Assembly (NCBI GenBank): GCA_021162285.1 | Contig: JAGGYZ010000210.1 | Span: forward strand, 1-13,535 | Direction of reading: 5' to 3' | Length of the DNA: 13,535 bases | Origin: Candidatus Fermentibacteraceae bacterium | GTDB lineage: Bacteria > Fermentibacterota > Fermentibacteria > Fermentibacterales > JCC-6 | Shown: positions 1 to 6,425 of the stretch, piece after piece | How positions within the stretch are numbered: the stretch's first letter is position 1 | Layout of the letters: every line of letters starts with the position of its first letter | Position numbers and translations under genes: made by a program | The notes under the pieces: model-generated | Databases searched by the model: none | What the model saw: the letters and a program-made list of their open reading frames with translations, nothing else | What the model was told of the DNA's origin: nothing

Positions 1-717
1 GATGCCGGCTTAAAAACGATAGGCTTCGTGGCTCATCTGGATTTGAACCCTGAAGACCATTGCTACGGCGGATTTTTTGAAGCAGACTACATGAAAGAGC
101 TTGACGCTGCAGAATCTACAGAGATTCAGGTACTAAGAGGACTTGAAATAGGAGAGCCGCATCTGTATATGCAGCAGGCTGAACAGTTGTTCACGCGCAG
201 CAGATACGATTTTGTAACAGGAGCTCTTCACTGGATAGACAGAGGGCTGGTTCTTGAGGGGAAACTATTCCTTGAGGAAAATCCCCTTGCCGTGATTGAG
301 CAGTACTACAGGGACACACTGGAAATAGTACAGAGTTCTGACATTAACATTCTTGCCCACATGGGAATTTTCCGAAGAGGTATGGCCAGAGCCGGGCTCT
401 CCACAGATTTTGATGAAGTAAGTCTGTTTCCTTCACTTCTGAGGAAAGTTCTGCAGACCATGATCAGTCGGGGAATTGCTCTTGAGGTAAACACTGCAGG
501 ACTCAGAAGACCGGAGAAAACCACCTATCCAACAGCAGCTGTTCTCAGGCTTTACTCCTCTCTTGGAGGACAGCGTGTTACCATTGGTTCAGATACCCAC
601 AGAAAGCAGAATGTCTTTTTTGGTCTGTCTTTCGGAAAGTCTCTTGTTACTTCTTGTGGGTTTGGTAGTTACGGCGTATTCAAGGCTTGTGAATATGTTC
701 CAGCCCCTTTACTCTGA
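1..717 (+). CDS. PHP-domain phosphoesterase, histidinol-phosphatase-like (5' partial)
   Basis: The reading frame is open from base 1 (GAT GCC GGC TTA ...), and the translated start DAGLKTIGF runs directly into PHP-type sequence. The GTG at 28 is therefore probably internal, and the true start lies left of the window. 238 residues are visible. PHP phosphoesterase motifs recognised in order are FVAH (usually F-T/S-D-H, so the Asp is Ala here), RGLEIGEPH, GALHWID, ILAHMG, EVNTAG and GSDTH near the C-terminus. In the family these supply His, Glu and Asp ligands of a multinuclear metal centre. The E-x-N-T-x-G and G-S-D-x-H pair is typical of the HisK/HisJ histidinol-phosphate phosphatase branch, which dephosphorylates L-histidinol phosphate in histidine synthesis. 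Some relatives act on other phosphoesters, so the substrate is inferred. The first H-x-H motif is off-window. No other histidine genes are visible. Confidence 0.8.
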   Translation, partial: DAGLKTIGFVAHLDLNPEDHCYGGFFEADYMKELDAAESTEIQVLRGLEIGEPHLYMQQAEQLFTRSRYDFVTGALHWIDRGLVLEGKLFLEENPLAVIEQYYRDTLEIVQSSDINILAHMGIFRRGMARAGLSTDFDEVSLFPSLLRKVLQTMISRGIALEVNTAGLRRPEKTTYPTAAVLRLYSSLGGQRVTIGSDTHRKQNVFFGLSFGKSLVTSCGFGSYGVFKACEYVPAPLL

Positions 718-736
718 AACCGATTTAAAGCATACT
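708..736 (+). promoter_or_regulatory. Candidate sigma70-type promoter for the riboswitch operon
   Basis: TTTACT at 708-713 (4 of 6 match to TTGACA) lies exactly 17 bp from CATACT at 731-736 (4 of 6 match to TATAAT). Transcription would start near 742-745, just before the first aptamer, which is where a riboswitch leader should begin. The -35 box overlaps the stop of the preceding gene. This is a by-eye match only. Phylum-specific promoter preferences are unknown, so it is moderate evidence at best. Confidence 0.45.
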
Positions 737-754
737 AACACGGGCGGTTGAGTG

Positions 755-848
755 CCGTCTGGCAAACCGGAAGAGATTCCGGGGCGCAAAGCCGACGGGT
801 CCCAGCCTGTTCAGGGGAAACAGGAAGGATGGCCGGGTTGCCGTTGTA
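755..848 (+). ncRNA. GEMM-I cyclic di-GMP riboswitch, aptamer 1 of a tandem pair
   Basis: The conserved core GGCAAACC is at 761-768. It is followed by a perfect 6-bp stem (767-772 with 777-782) capped by a GAGA tetraloop (773-776) of the GNRA class. Next comes the invariant CGCAAAGCC at 785-793. A longer arm follows: 799-802 pairs with 827-830, and 806-811 with 819-824. The 3' core GCCGGGTTGCC is at 832-842. This order and spacing match the GEMM-I family (c-di-GMP-I riboswitch; Rfam name from memory). The base just before GCAAACC, here G761, corresponds to the position that in the Vibrio cholerae Vc2 aptamer contacts one guanine of c-di-GMP. C842 matches the cytosine that pairs with the other guanine. 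A G there predicts c-di-GMP rather than cGAMP. One departure from consensus is G784, where A is usual. Confidence 0.93.
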
Positions 849-928
849 AACGCAAACCGGAAGAGATTCCGGGACGCAAAGCCACGGATCCTAACCCTGC
901 GGGGAAGGATAGCCGGGCTGCCTGACGC
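849..928 (+). ncRNA. GEMM-I riboswitch, aptamer 2, with C at the ligand-discriminating position
   Basis: The second aptamer is shifted by exactly 90 nt: GCAAACC at 852-858, the same 6-bp stem and GAGA loop (857-872), ACGCAAAGCC at 874-883, and a 3' core GCCGGGCTGCC at 912-922. The second arm pairs 888-891 with 907-910, then has CCTAA (890-894), a usual GNRA-receptor strand, and a short stem closed by TGCG. The 22 nt at 762-783 and 852-873 are identical, suggesting duplication or strong constraint. All conserved elements are present except the nucleotide before GCAAACC. That base is C851 instead of the G (c-di-GMP) or A (cGAMP) known in the family. It faces C922, so the specificity contact should be altered. 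Its fold and position directly before the start region of the operon make it the aptamer that would drive the expression platform. Confidence 0.9.
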
Positions 929-961
929 TCTGCCTCTGGCAGAGGATTTGGAGGTGCTCTG
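918..961 (+). promoter_or_regulatory. Putative translational expression platform with Shine-Dalgarno
   Basis: A perfect 7-bp hairpin pairs 928-934 with 938-944 around a 3-nt loop. It is not followed by a T-run, so it does not look like a terminator. The strong Shine-Dalgarno GGAGGT is at 950-955, six bases before the ATG at 962. Two competing pairings are visible. GGCAG at 938-942 can instead pair with CTGCC at 918-922, which is the 3' strand of aptamer 2. GCCTCT at 932-937 can pair with the Shine-Dalgarno at 950-955 (two G-U pairs). If the hairpin forms when the aptamer is folded, the ribosome site is free, giving an ON switch acting on translation. The pairings are seen; the direction of control is inference. 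Confidence 0.45.
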
Positions 962-1234
962 ATGAAGATGGCTGTAGTGATTGCAGCGTTGCTTCTTCCC
1001 ACTGTTCTACTGGCTTCAGTAACGGAGACTGTTGTTCCGTCTACTTGCGTGGCGTATCTGGCTGTTGCCGGAACTGCCATGGAAAGTGGAGACTTTGATG
1101 TTGCGCTTCTTCTTTACGAAAAAGCTGTTGAGAGAGATCCCCACTCTCGCGAAGCTCTTGCCGGAAGGCTTATTGCCTTTGCCGGGAGTTATGATTCGAA
1201 AGAACCATACATCAAGATAGCCGGTCAGGACTGA
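962..1234 (+). CDS. Small exported TPR-like protein, first gene of the riboswitch operon
   Basis: A 90-aa protein of unrecognised family. The ATG is fixed by a strong GGAGGT six bases upstream. Residues 1-18 form a signal peptide-like segment (MKMAVVIAALLLPTVLLA) with likely cleavage before SVTE. The rest has one clear helix-turn-helix of TPR type, about residues 31-70. It includes AMESGDFDVALLLYEKAVERDP, in which the G-x-F/Y-x-x-A and A-x-x-x-x-P pattern is typical of a single TPR unit, followed by a second helix (SREALAGRLIAFA). One repeat is too few for a normal TPR superhelix, so it may oligomerise or dock onto a partner. It sits directly behind the tandem riboswitch and 77 bp ahead of the polymerase gene. 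A role in assembly or control of the polysaccharide machine in the periplasm is inferred from context only. Confidence 0.8.
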   Translation: MKMAVVIAALLLPTVLLASVTETVVPSTCVAYLAVAGTAMESGDFDVALLLYEKAVERDPHSREALAGRLIAFAGSYDSKEPYIKIAGQD

Positions 1235-1239
1235 GCTGA

Positions 1240-1280
1240 AGACTCCGGCTGGAGAGTCTTTTCGCCCTTTGGCCGGAGTC
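1240..1280 (+). promoter_or_regulatory. Two mutually exclusive hairpins between genes (attenuator-like)
   Basis: Hairpin A pairs 1240-1245 with 1254-1259 (6 bp) and runs into TTTT at 1259-1262, like a weak intrinsic terminator. Hairpin B pairs GACTCCGGC at 1241-1249 perfectly with GCCGGAGTC at 1272-1280 (9 bp, 22-nt loop) and has no T-run after it. Both use the same left arm, so only one can form. This is the geometry of a terminator and antiterminator, or of a processing site setting the ratio of the first gene to the rest of the operon. The short stem and T-run of A make true termination uncertain. Confidence 0.4.
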
Positions 1281-1311
1281 TGAAATTAATAATAACCGGG
1301 GTGTATATACA

Positions 1312-2769
1312 GTGAGCAGTGTTTCGGCAGGTGAATACCGCAGGGGTTTGGAGGCTTACAAGCCATCCTGGCGTACCTGGATATTTGTTATAGGTCTTAC
1401 ACTGGTCTTCTTTTACCTCTACAAGAGTTTCCCCAAAGCAGTACACCTCGCTTTCGTGGGTGTTCCTCTTTTATTCATTGCCGTGTATCATGTTTCAGAT
1501 CCACGCAGCTGGCTGTTGCTTCTGCCTGTTGCGATAACATTCGGGAAGGCTACTTACGAATTCGGCCCCTTTTATACAGCTGTTGCCACCATGGCCGTGC
1601 TTGCTGCAGTTCTGCTTTACTTTGTTGTAAAAATAGCGGGATACAGAAGCTTCCCCCGTTTCCCGGTACCTGTTTATATCCTTCTGGCTGCATTCCTGGC
1701 GCAGGTGGCTTCAGCGTTTGTTTCCCTTCACTACCACGACAGCCTTGTTGGCAACACCCTCCGGGAAGCCAGTAAGCTGTTTATTGCTGCGTCAATTATT
1801 CCACTGATCTACGACTGGTACGGTCGGGGAGAATGGCTTGTGCGGATTCTCAAAATTCTCACTCTCCTGCTTATCGTAATGTCTCTGTACGGTATATACC
1901 AGTACAACGCAGGAAACCTTGACACAACAGGAGAGCAGGCGTCCGGTTTTGATCTTGCAGGCAGAGTTTATTCTACGATCGCCGGAGGTCCCAACTCTTA
2001 TTCAGGTGTTCTGGAACTGCTTGTTCCAACAATTCTGGCCGCAATGTTTCGGTTCAGGGAAAAAATCTGGAAAATAACGGCACTTGCAGCAGTTCTTCTT
2101 GGAATTCAGAATGTTCTGTACACATTTTCCAGAGGAGGATTTCTAACGGTTACCCTGGCATGTTTCGTGTTTCTTGTTTACAGGAACAGAAAAAAGATAT
2201 GGGTGCCAGTTACCACTCTTGTTCTCTTCGCCGTTGTTCTCCTGGTCAATGCTGATGAGTTCAAGAGGCAGCTTACAGTTTTTGGTGACACTCGGTCGCT
2301 GATCATGGACACCAGTCTTCTTCACAGATACACCAGTTACAAGGGATTTGTAAACGGCATCGTCAGATCACCTGCAGTTGGTGTGGGGTGGGGCAGTGAG
2401 GAGTTCTTTCATGGCAGAACTTCGTTGTACTCTTTCTGGGAAGTCAGGCATGAGGACAGTATCAACAAAATCAACAGGTTTGGCGGGCTCAACAGTCTGA
2501 TTCTTGAAATGCCGTACAAGGGAGGACTTTTCTCCGCTCTATCCCTTGTTCTTCTGATTGCTGCCATTGTTGTCGCTTCGATCAAGCTGTTGAGATCCGG
2601 CAGTGATAAATCTCTGGGGATGGGAATGATTTCCGGAGTTGCTGCCTTCGGCGTTCATCAAGCTGTTGATAATCTTACTCAGTGGCCGCAGACCGGAGCA
2701 TTCTTCTGGCTGGTTTTTGGCCTTCTTATCAGTGTGGCATATCCTTGTTGCGGTAAAGAAGTGGATTAA
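1312..2769 (+). CDS. O-antigen ligase/polymerase (Wzy/WaaL-like) membrane protein
   Basis: A 485-aa polytopic inner-membrane protein. About 11-12 hydrophobic segments are visible, from about residue 22 (WIFVIGLTLVFFYLY) to about residue 478. The family signature is FSRGGFLTV at 272-280, followed by a periplasmic loop (about 312-400) containing SPAVGVGWGSEEF at 353-365. This layout is that of the Wzy_C/O-antigen ligase superfamily. Those proteins join lipid-linked repeat units into a polymer or transfer glycan to an acceptor at the periplasmic face. Ligase and polymerase cannot be separated by eye. The neighbouring Wzz-type and SLBB export genes favour polymerase. The start is a GTG with a GGGGT-like ribosome site at 1298-1302. 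The next gene begins 13 nt after the stop, so the two are probably co-translated. Confidence 0.82.
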   Translation: MSSVSAGEYRRGLEAYKPSWRTWIFVIGLTLVFFYLYKSFPKAVHLAFVGVPLLFIAVYHVSDPRSWLLLLPVAITFGKATYEFGPFYTAVATMAVLAAVLLYFVVKIAGYRSFPRFPVPVYILLAAFLAQVASAFVSLHYHDSLVGNTLREASKLFIAASIIPLIYDWYGRGEWLVRILKILTLLLIVMSLYGIYQYNAGNLDTTGEQASGFDLAGRVYSTIAGGPNSYSGVLELLVPTILAAMFRFREKIWKITALAAVLLGIQNVLYTFSRGGFLTVTLACFVFLVYRNRKKIWVPVTTLVLFAVVLLVNADEFKRQLTVFGDTRSLIMDTSLLHRYTSYKGFVNGIVRSPAVGVGWGSEEFFHGRTSLYSFWEVRHEDSINKINRFGGLNSLILEMPYKGGLFSALSLVLLIAAIVVASIKLLRSGSDKSLGMGMISGVAAFGVHQAVDNLTQWPQTGAFFWLVFGLLISVAYPCCGKEVD

Positions 2770-2782
2770 CTATAAATGCTCA

Positions 2783-3940
2783 ATGTTTCTTCAGGAGGGA
2801 GTTGTTCTGGTAAGCGTTCTAGTGGTGCTGTTCTGGGTGTGCGTGGGTATGATTTTGTTGCCCATGGTGTTCTATCCGGCGTTTATGTTTCTTATGGGTC
2901 TTCTGTTTCCCCGTGGGAACGGACATTCCTACAGGGAGTATCCCCTGGTGACTGTGATGGTCGCGGCTCGTAATGAGGAAAAGTGCATAGGAGAAAGGAT
3001 ACAGAACCTTCTTTCTCAGGATTACCCGAAGGAAAGTTTTGAGGTCCTTGTTGCCTCGGATATGTCAACCGATAGAACAGATGAAATTATCAAATCATTT
3101 GCAGACAGCGGTGTCCGATATTTCAGATTTGATAAACGCATGGGTAAGTCGGCTGTCATGGCGAAACTGTCCGGGTTTGCAAAAGGAGAGATTCTTGTAT
3201 TTACCGATGCAAACACACAGTTCTCACTGAATACCGTGAGAGAACTGGTAGAGCCCTTTGCTGATCCCGGCGTGGGATGTGTTGACGGCTCCAAACAGAA
3301 CAGTCTGGATTCTGTTACATGTGAATCGATCTACTGGCGTTACGAGCGAACGCTGAAAGCTCTGGGCAGTCGTATAGGTGCTGTACTCGGTGCCACGGGA
3401 GCTGTATTTGCTGTAAGAAAAAATCTGTACAGTCCTGCTAACCCCGCAAGAGCAGATGATTTTGAAACAGCGGTATCTGCCCGCATTCAGGGTTATTCAT
3501 GCCTTTACAACCCACAGGCTGTTGCCGCCGAGCCAACTCCCGAAAACTCTATTCAGTACCACCGTCTTGTTCGAATTGTGAGCTGGATGATTGGATCAGC
3601 TTTCTCTTTGTTTGGGAAGGCTGTTAAAACAGGAAAGTACGGTCTTGCTCTTCAGATTGCCGTTCACAAGTTACTGAGATGGAACATGGGAGTGTTTGCC
3701 ATTGTTGCCACTGCTGCTGGGATTCTTCTGGCAGTTTACGATTCTCCCTTGAATGTTCTGTTCATCAGTGTAACTGTTTTTAATATTATTGCTTTTGCCG
3801 GAAGGTTTGCAGGTAACAAATTACCATCATCCCTGCGATTGCCCTATTTTTTCTGGCTGATGTGTATTGCATCGCTTTCAGGAGTGATCAAGGCTGTAAC
3901 TTCTCAGGCCGTTTCGGTGTGGGATCACAGCGCAAGGTAA
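2783..3940 (+). CDS. Membrane-anchored family 2 glycosyltransferase (processive-type fold)
   Basis: A 385-aa protein with an N-terminal membrane helix or hairpin (about 5-42), a cytosolic GT-A domain (about 54-270) and C-terminal membrane helices (about 302-372). GT2 motifs are VTVMVAARNEE (56-66), ASDMSTDRTDEII (91-103), FTDANTQF (140-147) in the DxD position, ATGAVFAVRK (204-213) and ADDFETA (224-230). The last supplies the acidic catalytic-base region. The QxxRW-like element is degenerate (QYHRLVRIVSW). It transfers a nucleotide-activated sugar onto a growing glycan; donor and acceptor are unknown. No PilZ domain follows, so c-di-GMP control would come from the riboswitch rather than the protein. 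The frame stays open upstream to 2639, overlapping the previous gene. The ATG at 2783 is preferred because it falls after that gene's stop. The only strong Shine-Dalgarno (AGGAGGG, 2793-2799) lies inside this start, leaving CTG 2807 as an outside alternative. Confidence 0.87.
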   Translation: MFLQEGVVLVSVLVVLFWVCVGMILLPMVFYPAFMFLMGLLFPRGNGHSYREYPLVTVMVAARNEEKCIGERIQNLLSQDYPKESFEVLVASDMSTDRTDEIIKSFADSGVRYFRFDKRMGKSAVMAKLSGFAKGEILVFTDANTQFSLNTVRELVEPFADPGVGCVDGSKQNSLDSVTCESIYWRYERTLKALGSRIGAVLGATGAVFAVRKNLYSPANPARADDFETAVSARIQGYSCLYNPQAVAAEPTPENSIQYHRLVRIVSWMIGSAFSLFGKAVKTGKYGLALQIAVHKLLRWNMGVFAIVATAAGILLAVYDSPLNVLFISVTVFNIIAFAGRFAGNKLPSSLRLPYFFWLMCIASLSGVIKAVTSQAVSVWDHSAR

Positions 3941-3972
3941 AGTCGATGCTGCTACTAAAGGAGGATTTTTAG

Positions 3973-5172
3973 ATGCTGCTTACAGGCCTGATTTCAGTTT
4001 TTCTCTGCGCTGTGCCTGCAATATCGGCAGGAGTATCAGATGACTTGCTTGAAGATTCGCAAGTTATATTGATACCAGCAGACTACTTTGATCCGGTTGA
4101 GTACATGGTTAACCCAGGCGATGAGATATGGATGTCTTTCCCGGGGGGAGTTCCGTTCTCCGGAGTCAGTAGTGTCGTTTCCGTTGTTTCTATGCCCGTA
4201 GGTCTCGATGGTGTTCTGTACATTCCGGCAATGCCTGGAATTGATACTTACGGTATGAACCTTCAGGAGCTCCAGAGTACCATTTTCGATCTGTTTTCTT
4301 ATCACTACAGAGGTTTGAGAGTAAGTTCAGGGCTTGCACGATCTGCATCTTTTCAAATCCCTGTTACAGGACAGGTTGGAATACCGGGGATTGTTACGGT
4401 TAACGGGCTGACACGGCTTACTGAGGCCATAGAAAAGGCTGGAGGTATCGCATACACAGGAGCTGCGTCACAAATTCTTGTTATCAGCCTTGACGGAGAT
4501 TCCACGGTTTACAACCTCAACAGCTTTACTACAGATGGAAATCTGAGCGCAAATCCCCTGCTGCGCAGAGACACGAGAATTCATGTTCCAGTTGCAGCGT
4601 CAACCATAACTATTGAAGGGGCTTTGTCTCCTGAAGCAGGAGCAGGAACCGTGGGAACAAACCGCCTTCTTACCGAGTACATTCCCGGAGAGAGTGCAAG
4701 AGAAGCACTGGTAAGATTCGGAGGAATAGCAAGAACAGCCGATCTCGCGGGATGCTATGTGTACCGTGTGTATAACGACACTCTCGCAACGCAGATTCCA
4801 TTCAGCATGCAGGGTACAGCATCTCCTGTTCTGCTGCAGCCGGGGGACAGAGTGGTTGTTCCCGCATCTCCGTCTTTTATTAATGTTACCGGGGAGGTTG
4901 TTCTGGCTGCACCGGTTGCCTACTCGCCTGGGATGACAGTGAGTTACTATGTCGGCATGGCTGGAGGATTCAGCTCGCTTGCCAGGCGCAGCAGTGTTAA
5001 GCTTCAGCTGGCAGACGGAGAAAGATACGATGCTGATATGACAGATGTGGTGCTGCCCGGATCTACAGTAGAAGTACCAAGAGTCCCTGTTAAATTCTGG
5101 GAAGATTACCTGATAATTCTTACGGGACTTGCCTCGATTGTGATCGCTTACCAGAGCATATTCAGTAACTAA
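3973..5172 (+). CDS. Polysaccharide export protein with three SLBB domains (Wza-like)
   Basis: A 399-aa exported protein with a signal peptide at about 1-19 (LISVFLCAVPAISA), without a lipobox cysteine. A polysaccharide-export domain starts at YMVNPGDEIWMSF (44-56), matching the usual Y-x-x-x-P-G-D pattern. Three SLBB-type beta-grasp units follow: about 129-205 (PVTGQVGIPGIVTV, ending RRDTRIHVP), about 211-297 (ITIEGALSPEAGAG) and about 303-370 (INVTGEVVLAAPVAYSPG). The C-terminal segment 376-398 (WEDYL...AYQSIF) is hydrophobic. It may form the outer-membrane helix of a Wza-type channel, though it could also be an inner-membrane anchor. The expected role is to carry the polymer across periplasm and outer membrane in an octamer-like channel contacting the chain-length protein encoded next. 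The start is supported by AAAGGAGG at 3957-3964. An eight-codon ATG frame (3946-3972) ends in TAG directly against this ATG. Confidence 0.9.
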   Translation: MLLTGLISVFLCAVPAISAGVSDDLLEDSQVILIPADYFDPVEYMVNPGDEIWMSFPGGVPFSGVSSVVSVVSMPVGLDGVLYIPAMPGIDTYGMNLQELQSTIFDLFSYHYRGLRVSSGLARSASFQIPVTGQVGIPGIVTVNGLTRLTEAIEKAGGIAYTGAASQILVISLDGDSTVYNLNSFTTDGNLSANPLLRRDTRIHVPVAASTITIEGALSPEAGAGTVGTNRLLTEYIPGESAREALVRFGGIARTADLAGCYVYRVYNDTLATQIPFSMQGTASPVLLQPGDRVVVPASPSFINVTGEVVLAAPVAYSPGMTVSYYVGMAGGFSSLARRSSVKLQLADGERYDADMTDVVLPGSTVEVPRVPVKFWEDYLIILTGLASIVIAYQSIFSN

Positions 5173-5180
5173 GGGGAAGA

Positions 5181-6407
5181 ATGAGCAATACGCCCAATAA
5201 CCTGATATACATTCTGCTGAAGAACAGACGCTTCATCATCAAAGTTCTCACCATTGTGATGCTTCTGACTGTTGGAGGAAGCTATCTTCTGTCTAACAAA
5301 TACACGGTTACCACGGTAATCCTTCCTCCCGAGGAACAGGCCTCCTCTGCTTTAAGTCTGGGTGGTCTTTCTCTGGGAGAGTTTGCCGGATTTTTCAGCG
5401 GAGGCATGGGATACTCTCTTCCGCTGATGACAACTCTTGCAGATGTTTACGCTGATATTCTTAACAGCAGAACTCTTATAGATCAGGTTATTTTGAGTAC
5501 GGCCTACATCGATAGTGCAGGTTTCGGTGAAAGATACGAAGACCAGCCTGAAGTCGCTATGTTTCTGGCCAGAAAGAGTTTCAGAAAGAACTTCTCTGCG
5601 ACAGTCACTTCTTCCGGTTTTATAAAAATCAGTGTGACCACTGGGGATCCGATGTACTCCGTAGAGGTCTCCGAACAGGTTATTGCTCGTCTGGACAGTA
5701 TAAACACCAGTATAACGCTTGCGAGATACAGAACCAGCCGGGAAAACACTGAAAACCAGCTTGCTGTGGCCAGAGCCGAGCTGGAAAGTACCACTGAAAA
5801 AATGCTTCGTTTTGAAGATGAGTACGGTACGATCATGCCCAGCGAAGAGCTGTCGCAGGTTATGACTGTTCTTGCTGAAATGAAGGGCAGATACATAGAA
5901 ACAACCATGATGGCCAGTGCTGTAAGAAATGGGATCAGATCGGGAACAACAGCGCAGATTCTTGAACTGGATGCAACTGCTGAGGCACTGAGACAGTCAA
6001 TAGACCTCATAGAGAGCGGGTCGTCTTCAGGCAGTGTCGATATGGGCATAGGACTGAGCAACATTCCGCCGGCGATAATTGAGTATGCAAGGCTTCAAAC
6101 AGATTTTGAGATGCAGTTGAAGATGACCACAGCCCTTGAACTTCAGCTGCAGCAGGCGCTGATTCAGGAAACCAGCATCACCAGCTCACTGAGGATTCTT
6201 GATCCTCCAATGCATCCTGGATGGAAGAGCAAACCCAAACGGCTGTATATCTGGATTGAATTGTTTATTTTTACATCGATTATTCTGGTTGTTTCCCTTT
6301 ATTCCCGTGAGAAGTGGTACGAGCTTAAAATTGAGAATCCCGAGACCTGGAACAAATGGAACAACATGAAGCAGGATATCAGGGACGATTTCAGAAGGAA
6401 AAAGTAA
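5181..6407 (+). CDS. Wzz-type polysaccharide co-polymerase (chain-length determinant)
   Basis: A 408-aa inner-membrane protein with the typical two-helix topology: TM1 about 18-37 and TM2 about 355-374, with a large periplasmic part between. The N-terminal Wzz domain includes YTVTTVILPPEE (41-52). A long coiled-coil stretch runs about 186-280 (ENTENQLAVARAELESTTEKM region). Next comes a GNVR-like segment at 296-330 (PPAIIEYARLQTDFEMQLKM). The proline-rich ILDPPMHPGWKSKPKR (339-354) directly before TM2 is a family hallmark. It sets polymer length and couples polymerase to the export channel. The cytosolic tail of about 34 residues (EKWYEL to RRKK) is charged and has no Walker A or tyrosine cluster, so no BY-kinase is fused. 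The start has AAGGGGAAG eight bases after the previous stop. The stop touches the convergent serS gene with no gap. Confidence 0.9.
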   Translation: MSNTPNNLIYILLKNRRFIIKVLTIVMLLTVGGSYLLSNKYTVTTVILPPEEQASSALSLGGLSLGEFAGFFSGGMGYSLPLMTTLADVYADILNSRTLIDQVILSTAYIDSAGFGERYEDQPEVAMFLARKSFRKNFSATVTSSGFIKISVTTGDPMYSVEVSEQVIARLDSINTSITLARYRTSRENTENQLAVARAELESTTEKMLRFEDEYGTIMPSEELSQVMTVLAEMKGRYIETTMMASAVRNGIRSGTTAQILELDATAEALRQSIDLIESGSSSGSVDMGIGLSNIPPAIIEYARLQTDFEMQLKMTTALELQLQQALIQETSITSSLRILDPPMHPGWKSKPKRLYIWIELFIFTSIILVVSLYSREKWYELKIENPETWNKWNNMKQDIRDDFRRKK

Positions 6408-6425
6408 TCACACAGGTCTGATTAC
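6399..6425 (-). terminator. Weak intrinsic terminator of the minus-strand operon
   Basis: Read on the minus strand, GTAATCA (6425-6419) pairs perfectly with TGATTAC (6410-6404) around an 8-nt loop and is followed at once by TTTTT (6403-6399). The stem is 7 bp but AT-rich. It contains the stop codons of both serS and the plus-strand chain-length gene. On the plus strand no T-run follows the stem, so it would terminate mainly the serS transcript. Confidence 0.5.

Noticed and set aside
28..717. GTG at 28 as the true start of the PHP gene
   Set aside because: The frame is open to base 1, and the residues before it continue the PHP fold, so the gene is truncated by the window edge.
755..928. CRISPR or simple direct repeats at 90-nt spacing
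   Set aside because: Only two copies, and the repeated blocks match the conserved GEMM-I aptamer core rather than repeat-spacer structure.
928..944. Intrinsic terminator after the riboswitch
   Set aside because: The 7-bp hairpin is perfect but is followed by GATTTGG, not a T-run; a translational role is more likely.
2776..2973. ATG-started frame at 2776 as the start of the glycosyltransferase
   Set aside because: It is in another frame, encodes low-complexity Ser/Gly sequence, and ends inside the GT2 domain; GT motifs are in the 2783 frame.
5504..6064. 186-codon open frame opposite the chain-length gene
   Set aside because: Serine-rich antisense shadow of a well-supported Wzz-type coding region, with no family motif or ribosome site.
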